Positions 11,761 to 22,414 of a stretch of 64,000 bases of DNA are shown here, piece by piece. The notes under the pieces were generated by a model that saw nothing but the letters and a program-made list of their open reading frames with translations, searched no databases and was not told the origin of the DNA. Numbering within the stretch: the first letter of the stretch is position 1; each line of letters begins with the position of its first letter. This DNA is from Aquilaria yunnanensis (lineage: Eukaryota; Streptophyta; Magnoliopsida; Malvales; Thymelaeaceae). The translations under genes and the position numbers were made by a program. The stretch is taken from assembly GCA_039654915.1 (NCBI GenBank), contig CM077596.1, positions 73,409,751 through 73,473,750 of the forward strand. Reading direction: 5' to 3'.

Positions 11761-12840
11761 GATACTAGGCCCTCGTTTGGAAGGCACCGTCTTGAGCTTA
11801 ATTGAAAAAGCACTTCCACAACTGTTTGAGGAAGGGCATCAATAAGAGGTACTTCCATAACCATTTTAAGAAAGGCATCATTCTTTCCCAATCCTTTGCA
11901 TCGAAGCCCTCATATTATTCATGCTTCCCCACCAATATCCCGTTGAAATCCTTTAGCTTCCTGGCCGCCATATATTCGCACATTCTCATCAATATCTAGT
12001 TCATAGTGTGTATTCTTTTGGTTCCATGTATAACAAAAGATGTTTTTGTAAAGGATTCTAGTGGTTATATATATATTAATGAAATTTATTCTTGTTTCAT
12101 TCATTTAGTTATTTTTGTTACTTTGGCCTGATCTCTATCATTTTACAGTAGTCGTGGTCCCGCAATTTGCCTCATTCATTTATCAGGCTCAACCTCGAAT
12201 AGGCTTTGAGGGTACCCCTAATGGCTAGCCTTCATTTATTTCACGTAGTCTTATTTCATCGGCTTACCTTTTCATAAGGCTTGACTTAGGGGCCTCGTAT
12301 GCCATTGCTTCAAAAGACCAATCTAGTGGAACAAATGCCTTTGCTCTTTGATTTAATCGATTAATGTTTCATGATCTTAAATTTTGAAGATCCTCTTGAG
12401 GTCTCATCATTTTTTACCTCTTCCATTTTTTAGTGGCCTAGAGGCCTCATACGTTAGTCCTCAAAAAGCAAAACTAGTTGAATAAAGGACTCATCATATT
12501 ATTTTACTAAAAAATAATCAGATCATCATTACACAAAGTAAGGTAATAGGTTATCTGAATGATAAGTTCTAGGCATTATTCTTTCTTTAGTATTAGCTAA
12601 GTCAAAAACACCACCTATAATTTTCTATTTAATAAAGAAGGGTCCATCCTAATTCGGCTTTAGTGTCCCATATCTTGGATTTTTTTCCTATTAGTTCTTC
12701 TATAATGAGGGTAATCCCTCTTTTTTATACAGTCTTCTTTTTAACCTCTTGTCATGAGTCAAAGCAACTTATTGTCTAAATGCTCCCATACGGACCTGGG
12801 CATCTTCTCTAAACTATTCTAACAAATCTAGTCTTCCTTC
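11761..12840. other. Non-coding 3' region of the old gypsy element
   Basis: It lies between the integrase remnant and the antisense gene. All frames are short and I recognise no domain. By position it matches the short pol-antisense-gene junction of the young element, but is longer here. Confidence 0.4.
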
Positions 12841-13660
12841 TAATGTCTTGTCATTTTTTTTAGCATTGTATGCTTGAACTTGCAGGGTTAAAAGCGCGAT
12901 TTACATAGGTGTAAATGCGTCTGTTTTGTAAACCATGGCAAAAGGACTTTCACCAGTCGGCCTTTATGGTGTCATTTTGTAGTCCTATAGGACACTTGGC
13001 AATTCTTCCACCCACTTTCCTTTAGCCTCCCTCTAACTTTTCTTTAACCCTTTCTTTATGATCTGATTAATGACTTCAACTTGCCCATTTGACTGTGGAT
13101 GGACTACGGGTGCAAAATATAGGTGAATTCCCTAACTCTTCGCCAACTAATGCGCCTGTAGGTTGCTAAATTGTTTTCCATTATCTATAACGATAACTTA
13201 AAAGGCATCTCAATCGATAAATTGTGTTTTTCCACAATAACTTGATAATCTGAAGGGCTATTATCGAGGCCAAAAACTCTACTTCCACCCACTTGGTAAA
13301 GTAATCTATGGTTACAGTACAATACTTGACTTTTCTTAGGGCTATCAGGAGCACTCCAATCAGGTCAAGGCCCCATATACCAAATGGCTAAAGGTTGACG
13401 GCCAGTGAAGCACCAGAGGATAGCAACCTCTGTATCCGAGTATTGAGCTGACAATAGTGGCACCATTGGACAAGCCTTCTGGCGTTTCCTTAAATTGTTG
13501 GTAAAAATATCTTTATCACAGTGTCTTATGGGCCAGGGAGTCATCAACAATGTGAGCCTTGCAATGTCCTTAGTGAATTTCCCAAAGAACCTTCTGCCCT
13601 TCTTAAGAGGGTAGGCAGTGCTGTAGTGATTATGCAAACCCTCATCCATATAATTCTCCC
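12841..13660 (-). pseudogene. Integrase remnant of the old gypsy element
   Basis: Minus-strand translation gives recognisable integrase core pieces in changing frames: a GIWGLDLIG-like segment near 13350-13390 and YFTKWVEVE near 13280-13310. In the young element these are WGIDLIGPLP and YFSKWVEAEP. The 94-codon frame at 13365-13649 covers part of the zinc-binding end. Frameshifts and stops disable it. Confidence 0.75.
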
Positions 13661-13899
13661 TCCATGATGATGAACCTTCCTAACTATATCCTAGTTTTCC
13701 TCTTTTCCTCAGGTGTTCTACTTAGTGTCCTAGTCTCGAGATAAAGCCATATTGGTCATCTCTAGTTATCCTTGAGGGCATGGCATTCTAGAATGTAGAT
13801 TCACAGTTCCATGATGCCTTCCATCAATGCCTCTTCTCGACCTTTTGAAAGGGCATCCACTCTCACATTCTAGGCCCTAGGTACCTTCTAGACATGCAC

Positions 13900-14700
13900 G
13901 AGGTCAAACATCTGCATTAAATTTTTTTTCCATGTTTAGGTGCTTACAAAAAGTGGAATCTTTGACTTCTACTACTCTGGTGGCTTAATTCACTATCAAC
14001 TGAAAGTCACTATATACTAGTAAGATCGTACCCCCGTCAACCAGTCATCTGCAGCCCTGCTATGAGGGCTTCATATTTAGCAACATTGTTTGTCACCGAA
14101 AATTAGAATTTGATTCTGAGTGTTGCCTAAAGGCCTTATAGTATGCCCCTAGCACCTTGTTACTCAAGTCCAAATGCTTTGTAAATGTACATTTCCCAAG
14201 GTGGGATTTTACTTTGATTTTTTTTCCTTAGCTACCTTTATTGGGGTCATTTCTGAGAGGAAGCCAGCCAAGGCCTGGGCCTTTATTACTCTTTGGGGTT
14301 TGAGCTAAGTGTGAAATTCTCTTAACTTAATGCAGCATTTAGCTAGCCTTCTAGATTTGTTAGGTTTTTTAAGAATATCTCAAATAGGCAACTTGGTTTG
14401 AACAATAATCTTGTACGTTTGAAAATAAGGCCTTAATTTCCTCGATGATGTTACAAGGGCAAAAACTACATTCTGGAGAATAGGTTATCATGACTTTGCT
14501 CCTCGGAGTGTCCAGCTAATATAGTAGACTGGCCATTACTCAACTCCCTGGTCCCTAATCAAGACAACACAAATAGATATATTGGTTATGGCTAGGTACA
14601 GAATGAGATGCTCATTGAGCTTCAGTTGCTTTAGCATCGAATGGTGTTGTAGATACTCTTTAATTTTCTTGAAGGCTTTACAACACTCTTCGGTCCATTC
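13900..14700 (-). pseudogene. RNase H region remnant of the old gypsy element
   Basis: Around 14045-14095 the minus strand encodes NNVAKYEALIAGLQ, matching NNMAEYEALIAGLR of the additional (archaeal-type) RNase H domain in the young element. The flanking frames are broken. Possession of this second RNase H domain places the element in the Tat lineage. Confidence 0.7.
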
Positions 14701-14849
14701 AAATGCTAACTTTTTTTTAAGTATCCAAAAGAAAGTTTCGCAGTGATCCCCAAATTAGTAAATGAATCAACCCAGGGCAGTTAACCATCATGCCAACTTT
14801 TGGACATTCTTTTTGTTCTATGGATTAGGCATCATCATGATTGCATTGA

Positions 14850-15570
14850 TTTTATCTGGGTTGGCATAAATCCTTCTTTTAGACACCATGTAACTTAAGA
14901 ATTTTCCATCTCTTACCCCGTAAGTACACTTTCAAGAATTTAATCTCTTATTAAATTACCTCATTCTCTGATATGTTTCTCTCAAATGATCAAAGTGGTG
15001 GTCTATCGCCTTATTTTTCATAATCATGTCATCTATATAAACTTCCATTTTTGGGCCAAGTTGCTCAAAGAAGACCTTGTTTATGAGCCTTTGGTATATG
15101 GCTCGTGCATTTTTTAAGCCAAAAGGCATCCTCTGATAGCAGTACATTGCCTCTCCCGTAGTGAAGGCTATTTTTTACTCGTCTTCTAGATCCATTTGAA
15201 TTTGATGGTAGCTGCTGAAGACATCCATAAAAGATAGGATTTTGAATTCTACGAGGGTATCGACCAATTGATTTATGGATAGTAACAGGTAGGGATCCTT
15301 GGGGCAGACATCATTTAGGTTCATGTAGTCAATGCACATGTGTCATTCTCATTTTCTTTTTTTACCAAGACCACATTGACGAGCCATTCCAGGTATCGTA
15401 CTTTGCAAATAATGCCTACCCACAACAATCTTCCAACTTCTTCCCTAAAAAAGTCCCTTCTTTTAAGCTCCATGTTTCACATCTTTTATTGAACTAATCG
15501 AGTAGAGGGGTTAACTTATAGCTTAAGAGTGATGACTTCTTGGCCTATTCCTAGCATGTCGCTAAGAGAC
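14850..15570 (-). pseudogene. Reverse transcriptase remnant of the old gypsy element
   Basis: The 63-codon frame at 14956-15147 reads YCYQRMPFGLKNARAIYQR and then EVYIDDMI: the conserved block before and including the YxDD catalytic box, with isoleucine in the second position. Upstream pieces, near 15180-15560, include a broken FLxVDAFSGYHQI-type block in other frames. It is inactive. Confidence 0.85.
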
Positions 15571-15594
15571 AACACAAACAACATCCATGTTAGC

Positions 15595-16291
15595 TCATAA
15601 AAATTCAATAAACGATTGTTTTACCTCAAAAGGGAGATCCTTGACAATCTTTACAATTCTACCATGATCTAGCTCTACCTTCTCCGCATCTTTAAACAAT
15701 GATATGTCATGATCATTGTTGTTGGATTGTTCCTTCCTCTTTTTCAGGCTTGCCAATGCTTGCCTATCGTTCTTTGGCCCTTTCAAGCTGGCCATATAAC
15801 TTTGCCTCACTGATGCCTAGTTCATATAAACAGCGACATCTCCAATAAAAGTCATGAAAACCATCATTAGCCATTTGACATTTGATCTGATATGGAATTG
15901 TACTTGGGTTGGTCTCTTCGAATATGTCATTGTATGGTGATGGTATATCTAAGATTAAAAACTCTGATGTATAGGAGTAAAAAATGGTTCTTCTGTTCTT
16001 GTCAAGGCCTATCAACATAAAAGTCAGTTTGATCTTCCCCAACACCAGTACTTCATTTACCCTAACTCTGAACATGAGGCCTAAAATGGAGGTCAACAAG
16101 GATCTTCTGATTCTGATCTTCTCCAACAAATCAACAAATGGGACATTGGAGTTGGCTCCTGTATCCAAGTACACCATCTCAACATCTACATTGTTAATCC
16201 TTGTTGCAATGACAATTGGGTCCACATAAGGGACAAGAACATGGAACTTATCAGGCCTTGTAAAGACATTACTAACATTGGCTACTTCCAA
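15595..16291 (-). pseudogene. Retroviral-type protease remnant of the old gypsy element
   Basis: The 175-codon frame at 15764-16291 aligns with the aspartic protease of the young element: DPIVIATRI against DPLLIMARI, and YLDTGANSNV against LLDDGSNADV. The classical DTG active-site triplet is present here, at about 16155-16165. The frame at 15595-15810 continues toward the RT linker. Such proteases cleave the Gag-Pol polyprotein; this copy has lost its continuous frame. Confidence 0.8.
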
Positions 16292-16599
16292 TTAGGTGAT
16301 CTTGCATTCCTACTGCTTCCGAGCCGTGAAAGGTTCTCCTTTAGTAATTGTGTACACAACCCCTATTGAGGGTCTTTGATTCCTATGGTCCCTTAAAGGT
16401 GATCACGACCTCTTCTACTGTCATCCCTTCTAGTGGTCATGTTCATAATCTTTTTTTCATGGCCTCTCTTCCTGTCTTCGGCAAGGTAACAATGGCCTAA
16501 CCAAGTACTATTTTAGTTTCTCAGCCTAGATCATTTTTTCAATGAGCCTTTTTAACTGCTAGTAATCTTTAGTGTCATGGCCTTATCTTATGGTACTGA

Positions 16600-17889
16600 T
16601 AATACTGCTTCAAATCATTTTTTTTAAAGGGCCCATTAGCAAGGGCCATCTGGGCACCTAGTTTTTTCTTTTAAAAGCATACAAAATGTTTGCCCTCATT
16701 CCCCTTAGTAGTGGTAAAACTAGATCTGATCTCGTTAAGTCTGTACCTTTACTTCCTTTCCAAGGGGCGAGTCCACCCTTTTTAGCCTTCAATTGCTCAT
16801 TTTGCATCATAGGTTAATTGAGCTCTTCTGCATACATGTACCGAGTAGCATGATCAAGGAATTCCTTTATACTTTTGATGGGATTTTCTTGTAGATCGCA
16901 AGCTAATTTAGAGTCCCTAGACAGTCCATGGGTAATGGCTACCAAATGTAATTTTAGGGACAAGTCCTACACTTGCATTGCTTCAACGTTGAACCTTCGT
17001 ACATAGTCCCTCAAAGATTCATCCCAACCCTGCCATATCTTCAACAAATAAGCCATTATCTTGGGGGGCGGCCTGCTCCCCAAAAAGTGGTGAACGAATG
17101 CCTGAAAGAAGTATTTGAAGAAGTGCAAACGATGCCCTCAGTTGTTCCAAACCATAAGGCAATTGCCCCCATCAACATAGGGCTAAACGCTCTATACATA
17201 ATGGCATTTAATGCTCTTTCAAGCCTTATGAAGGTAATATACCTCTACAAATGATGACAATATCCAAAAGGCCATTGTCAAGGCCAATCTTAGGCATCTG
17301 AAAGCAGTTGCGAGTTGAGGCATTGATTATTTCATATGTGAAGAGCTGAAGCCACATTTTTTTAATATTAATGGTGGAGCTGAAACCCACCATGAGGGGT
17401 TCGGGCACCTTCAAACGTCGCTCCATCTAGTCCAGCCTTTACAGGATGGCACTTATATAGCTGCCAGCGAAACCATCAGATAGTCCCAACAATGTTAGGG
17501 GCTCGCCTGCATGGGCTCTTGGGGGAGGATCCCGAGGTAGGGCTTGGTATGGCTCACCCAATGCTAAGTAGATCTCAGTAACCTCTTCAGGTACTTTTGG
17601 TAGGGCTCTTCAGATGTTCTGCTAAATGGTCACCTTTAATTATTCAAAAAGAGCATGTTGAGGAGCTTGAAATTGGTCATCACTCAAGAGAATAGGTCCC
17701 TTTCCTTTCTAGGGTTCTCTAGGTAGGACATGAGGTTCTTCTTATTTTTTCTAGTTTTATGGCCGGTCGTTTCATCTTGGGGCCCTACTGACCCCTTTAG
17801 GCGATTGGTCTAGTCCGTTTATTAGCTCTCGTGATCGTTTTCTAATTGCTCTTGGTTATCCATGCAAGATTTTTGAGTGTTCACCATGT
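16600..17889 (-). pseudogene. Gag remnant of the old gypsy element
   Basis: A plausible start ATG lies at 17889 (MVNTQKSCMDNQEQLEN). Further in, ESLRDYVRRFNVEAMQ (around 16965-17020) matches ETIRDYVERFNREALS of the young Gag, and HGLSRDSKLACDL (about 16880-16930) matches its next block. Several stops interrupt the frame. Gag forms the virus-like particle in active elements. Confidence 0.7.
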
Positions 17890-17911
17890 TTCCTATAAAA
17901 CGATGCGAAAT
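17890..17911 (-). promoter_or_regulatory. Decayed primer-binding site of the old gypsy element
   Basis: Directly inside the 5' LTR end (...CTATCA on the minus strand) the sequence reads ATTTCGCATCGTTTTATAGG and then AAAC. It aligns base by base, with substitutions, to the intact primer-binding region TTTGGCGCCGTCTGTGGG at 26876-26893. Confidence 0.55.
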
Positions 17912-18323
17912 TGATAGTTAATGTTGTGTCACCTAAACCGAGTGATTCAGTCTTGTAGACTGGTATAATAGTGAACCACAGACCCTACATCCATAGACAA
18001 TGTTAGAGCCCTAGAATGTTTTTTTGGGGAAAACTCTCCTACAATCAAGTTAGTTTTTAATGAATAAAGAGAAATGGTGGGGTGCTCATTAGGAATCGCA
18101 TACCTCGAGATTGGTGAATAAGGTTGGTTTATATAACTAAAAGAGATCCAAGAGAATTGACTATGAGTAGAAATCACTTAGCTTATCTCGTAATTTTGGG
18201 GATTCCGTTTTCGTCTTGAATGGGTTTCCTTTTCAGCCTACTAGGCCTCTCTTGTTTTTTCTTTGATCTTGTCTATTATGGGCTTGTTTATTATGGGCTT
18301 CATGTGAAGCTCATATTCCACCA
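17912..18323 (-). repeat. 5' LTR of the old gypsy element
   Basis: About 412 bp, with minus-strand ends TGGTGGAATA... and ...CTATCA. It aligns with the two outer pieces of 5352-8360. Numerous substitutions show that the insertion is old. Confidence 0.75.
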
Positions 18324-18574
18324 AATGTTGATCAGTTTGGTTTAATTTTCTGAGATTTTCTTTATGCCCGATCCTTTTTGGGAAGAAGATTGAACATTCA
18401 TAGCAGAGATGATATGGCGAAGAAAACAAATTTGGCTAGTCAATATTTTAAGTGCCTAAAATTATGTGTTTATATCAATTTTAGACTGAACTTTTTTATT
18501 CTTTTAGTATAATCAATTTATGGTTATGAGAGATGTTGCCACGTAGCATTGTGGACTGCCACATCGACCCAAAA

Positions 18575-18737
18575 AATGCCATGTCATTAAATTCTATCTT
18601 AGATAATAGATAAATTAATGGAAAGAACTCAATGGGATGCGTGTTACAAGATAGGAAAGTTTAATATAAACTTTTGGAGGTAAGGGACTACTTTATAACA
18701 AATGTAAAAGCTAAGAGACTGCAAATGAATTTTACCC
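18575..18737 (-). repeat. Right terminal inverted repeat of the Mutator-like element
   Basis: Reverse complement of 4179-4335, with the shared blocks described there. Confidence 0.65.
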
Positions 18738-19085
18738 AAAAATAAATAAAAGCACAAAAGTCAAGAAATATGAAATGACAAGAAAAGAAAAACCCAATTA
18801 AAAAAAAAATACATGCAAGATTAGGCACTGGGAGACTTATAAAAATTGCAGAGATATGCCAGCAAAGAAGGCAGGTTTGAAAAACCCAAACCCTACATGT
18901 ATGTGAGTGTTGTCAGTACCCATTCGAGACTTGTGTATTTTATTTTTTATTTTCAAATATGTTTTCAGAAAAATTTGTCCCTATATATGGGATCCATAAC
19001 CAAAAATTCATAGCATAAAATAATATATGATATTTTATCTTAAATTATGATTTTATTTCTATATTAATATACTAATTTAGGTTAC
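18738..19085. other. AT-rich spacer, nothing recognised
   Basis: Short sequence between two transposon copies, with no open frame of note. Confidence 0.5.
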
Positions 19086-19510
19086 TTACAATTTGTCCAT
19101 TGAGATTTACATGAAATTACACTTTGTCCTATTTAAAAAATATAAACTTTACCCCTTGCCCTTTTAATACAGTCTAACAGCAACTTCTAAAATATTAATT
19201 TAGACTATATAGTTGTCATCTTTAAGCAATTTCAATATGTATAGTATTTTTTTTATAATTAATTGTCATTTAAAAAATATTGTTTTAAAAACTGGAAGAA
19301 ATACAAAAAGAAAAGTTGATAATTTAAATTATCCATTAACTATAGAAAAAAATATTATATAGATTGAAATTATTGGAAGATAATGTCTAAATTAAGATTT
19401 CAGAAGTTACTATCGGATTGTATTAAAAACACAAAAGGCAAAGTGTATATTTTTTAAACAAGATAGAGCAAAATGTAATTTCACCTAAATCCGATATAGC
19501 ATATTGTAAT
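19086..19510. mobile_element. MITE, about 425 bp
   Basis: The ends are inverted relatives: the left has TTACAATTTGTCC and ACATGAAATTACACTTTG, and the right in reverse has ATTACAATATGC and AGGTGAAATTACATTTTG. A second copy of the family is at 56325-57790, interrupted there by a hAT-like element. There is no coding content. Confidence 0.7.
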
Positions 19511-19679
19511 CATCCCTACTAATTTAGGAGGGATACAAATATGATTGAATAGAATTAGTTAAACCTTTATAATCATCAAACCTTTACAAGTAAAGGCAAG
19601 TTCGGATTCGATCGAGTGATTGGGTTTAGAAAAGGTAATTAAAGGCCAGTGAGGTGATTTCAAACATCCTATTTAGAAC

Positions 19680-21242
19680 GAGTAAATTACGTAAATAGTC
19701 CATAATATTTAATTATAGTTTTGTTTTAGTCCCTAACTTTTTTAATATTCTATTTTGGTCATAAACCTATTAAAATTGTTTTGTTTTGGTCCCTTACCAA
19801 ATGAAATTCATTAACTCAAAATAATTGTCTGACATAAATTTTTGAAATTTTGATTTAAATATTCAGTAACTATCTTTTAGTAAATTTAAATATTTTAATA
19901 TTTTTTAATAGCAAATGGACAATTTAAATTAATAATTTTTTCTTCCTAAATAAAATAAGTTTAATTTACAGAAAGAAAAAAATGATCTGAATATTCTATT
20001 AACTATAAAAAATTATTATATAAATTAAATTTATTATAAGACAATTACTAGATAGTTTAAATTATGATCTAAAAATTTTGTATCAAGCGAATATTTTAAG
20101 TTAATATATTTCATCCGATTACGACCATAATTATGGGTGAAAGTTTCGGGTTTCAGTTTGGGTTCGGGTTGAAACCCGAAAATAAACTGATTATTTTACA
20201 ATATGAAAAACACAACCCGAACCGACCCAAAATCAAATTATAACTCGAACCGACCTTAACCCTAAATTTTCGGATTAGGGTCGGGTTTACCTGGCACTAG
20301 CCACCGGTCTTTATCGATGGCGTCTCGAACGACGGTGAGTGATGTCTCGGATGACAGTAGGGCATTAATCAAGCAAGGAGAGGGAGGGAGGCTGTAGCAT
20401 GAAGGAGGCGAGGGCGTCGATCGATCTAGATCTAGTGGCCCATGGTGGCGTAGTGCGTTGACGACAACGGTGAATAGACCCAATGACAACAACGAGCAAA
20501 AGTTGAATGAGGAAGGGCGGCGCAAGGGTGGGGATGGCAACTGGAGGCGTCTGGCGCGGTGAGGGAGGGCAGCGTGAGCGACTAGCGTGAGGTGAGAGAG
20601 GGCAGCGGGGGCGATTGGCTAGTGACGACGTGAGGGAGGGTGGTAGAAGGTGATTGGCGAGGGGAGGGAAGGTGACCAGAGGCAATTGGCTAGGCGAAGG
20701 AAGGGGGTGGATTGGGAGGGCGGCTGGAGGGCAGAGACAGTGTAGGAGGGAAGGACGTGAGGAAGGGCAGCAGGAGGTGTGTGATTGATGGCTAGGGCAT
20801 AAAAGGATGGTTGGGGGATGCTAAGGTTAGGGCTTATGAGAGTTGGGCTTAGGTAGTGGGCTTGGGTTCAAGTTATTTGGTAGGGAGTTATTTTAAAGAT
20901 TGGGCTTACATGGGCTGTGATGAATTTCGGGTCATTCGGGTTAATTCGGGTTGGACCTGAACCAAACTTATTTTTTTTGTCTTTATATCGGGTCGGGTTC
21001 GGGTTAACCCGAAATGAACATTTCTTACCTTATGACCTGACCCTAACCCGATATTTTGGATCGGTTTCGGGTCGGGTTTCGGTTATTTACTTACACCCCT
21101 AACCATAATGAAATGTTTTTAATAGATTTAGGACCAAAATAAAACTTTTTAATAGGTTTAGGATCAAAACAGAATATTCAATAGGTTAGAAACTAAAACG
21201 AAACAATAGTTAAAGGTCATTGATCATTTATGTAATTTACTC
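19680..21242. mobile_element. Mutator-like MITE, interrupted by a hAT-like element
   Basis: Terminal inverted repeats begin GAGTAAATTACGTAAAT on the left and GAGTAAATTACATAAAT on the right (read in reverse). The flanks carry a 10-bp duplication with one mismatch, TATTTAGAAC (19670-19679) and TATGTAGAAC (21243-21252). A long TSD of 9-10 bp is characteristic of the Mutator superfamily. Without the nested element the MITE is about 585 bp, close to the related copy at 1689-2277. Confidence 0.8.
20132..21101. mobile_element. hAT-like non-autonomous element, 970 bp, TSD ACCATAAT
   Basis: A perfect 8-bp duplication ACCATAAT flanks it (20124-20131 and 21102-21109), the TSD length of the hAT superfamily. 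The ends are inverted: left TATGGGTGAAAGTTTCGGG and right in reverse TAGGGGTGTAAGTAAATAAC. The subterminal regions are rich in 'cgggttcgggt' words in both orientations. The interior (20260-20800) is GC-rich; its frames on the minus strand (20262-20540, 20365-20685) are proline/serine/leucine-rich and look non-coding. No transposase is encoded. Confidence 0.8.
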
Positions 21243-21252
21243 TATGTAGAAC

Positions 21253-21927
21253 TCTTGTGATTATGCATATATATACAATTAGACAATTATTTTCCATTTT
21301 ACCTCTTATTAAACACGACAAAAACCCCTGGTTATCTCCAACTCCGAATTGTTATCCGCATGAAATCTTATCTTCCAATACCTATCCATCTTTTCTTCCA
21401 GCCACACCTCGGTGGTGCACCCGGTGACGCGGTTCTCCAGCACCTGAGCCAACTCGTCGAACCGAGGGAGAATCGAGGCAATGGTCTGGAAGGCCCGCCA
21501 TGCGATTTATCGGCGTAAAGCCTGACGAAGACGAGCTTAATGGAGGTCTGGAAAGAGCTTCCAGCATCACGAAGCTGGAGACGGCGATTGGACGCTTGGA
21601 TCAGATTTCTCTTTACATCTAATAGATTTGAGATATAGGTCGGACTTAACCAATTTAACTCATATAGCAAATGTCGAGCAGATTCGAACCAGTGGGAGGC
21701 AGGGATTCTAGGCGGACGGCTGGTCGGTGGAGGTAGACACGATTTTAGTTCTCAGTAAACTCAAATGGGTAAGGGGGTAAAGTCTGGTAAAGGAGGAGAG
21801 GAATGAGGTACAGGTCTGGTGTGAAACTCAAAAGTCAAAACAGTCTAGAAAAGTCAAAGAAAGAGGGCTGGTGATGTTTAGGAAATGAGAAAAGTGCGAT
21901 GGAGAAAGGAAAAGAGTTGGTAAAGAA
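21253..21927. other. Spacer left of the Helitron
   Basis: A 100-codon minus frame (21368-21670) and an overlapping + frame show weak coding character, but no family is recognised and there is no clear start or splice context. It may be an old gene fragment. Confidence 0.35.
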
Positions 21928-21956
21928 CTAGTTTCATAACCCGTCTAACGGACGAG
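21928..21956 (-). promoter_or_regulatory. Helitron 3' terminus: hairpin and CTAG
   Basis: On the minus strand a six-pair stem (CTCGTC with GACGGG, one T-G pair, loop CGTTA; 21940-21956) is followed after TTATGAAA by CTAG (21931-21928), then host T. In Helitrons this structure acts as the rolling-circle termination signal. Confidence 0.8.
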
Positions 21957-22414
21957 TAAATAGGTCATACAAAAATATTTCTGAAATGAAACCAATTCTC
22001 TGATATGTTACAAATAAAACCATGTGCATTCAATCATCATATATAAATGAACAGTTATATAATGGAAGGGTCTTCTATTATCAGAAATTGTGCGGCAATG
22101 TCAAAGTTCTCCACTAATTCAATCCTGTGAACAAAGGAATTAATAAGTAGATGTGGGAGATTGTAAAGACATATGTAAATATTGATGAAAGTATAAGTGC
22201 ATGAAAATAGGAAAATGTATAAATAGAAAGGGGAAAAGGAGTACCATTCATGGGCTGCAATCAAAGTGTACACAAATGCATCAGGCTTTATGTGAGCATG
22301 AGATCTGGAAGGGGTATTCCTAAGGTCCAACCTGTGGAGATTTGAAGTTAATAAGAAACGTTATTGTGGAATATAAGCTGCCAAAAAAAGTAAAATGAAA
22401 TGTCAGTGTAGGGA
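21957..22414 (-). other. Non-coding 3' part of the Helitron
   Basis: It lies between the RPA-like stop codon and the terminal hairpin. A 91-codon frame (22055-22330) lacks a start and splice context linking it to the RPA gene and shows no domain, so I treat it as 3' untranslated sequence. Confidence 0.5.

Larger units (their letters stand above)
5352..18323 (-). mobile_element. Old, decayed Tat-lineage Ty3/gypsy retrotransposon
   Basis: On the minus strand the order is 5' LTR (17912-18323), primer-binding region, gag, protease, reverse transcriptase, RNase H, integrase, an antisense extra gene (coding on +) and the 3' LTR (5352-8360, itself interrupted). LTR identity is visible over about 400 bases; both contain 'gaataaagagaaatggtgg', 'ggttggtttatataacta' and 'ttggggattccgtttt'. 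The pol remnants share motifs with the intact element at 25905-36910, so both belong to one lineage. Stops and frameshifts are frequent, so the element is inactive. I could not find a clean TSD. Confidence 0.85.
4179..18737. mobile_element. Mutator-like TIR element (Pack-MULE type), split by a gypsy element
   Basis: The segment around 4179-4335 is the reverse complement, with divergence, of 18575-18737. Both contain 'CAGTCTCTTA', 'CTTTTACATTT' and 'TCCCTTACCTCC' in the same order reading inward. These are terminal inverted repeats of about 155 bp. The flanks carry a weak 9-bp duplication, AAAAAGAAA on the left against AAAAATAAA on the right, which is low-complexity and therefore only suggestive. 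Without the gypsy element (5352-18323) the unit would be about 1.6 kb. The interior at 4390-5350 is richer in GC and looks like captured gene sequence, as in Pack-MULEs. Confidence 0.6.

Noticed and set aside
21368..21670. 100-codon minus frame left of the Helitron
   Set aside because: Weak coding look but no family, start context or splice sites.
22055..22330. 91-codon frame as an eleventh RPA exon
   Set aside because: The RPA frame already ends in a stop at 22415, and no in-phase splice to this frame was found.
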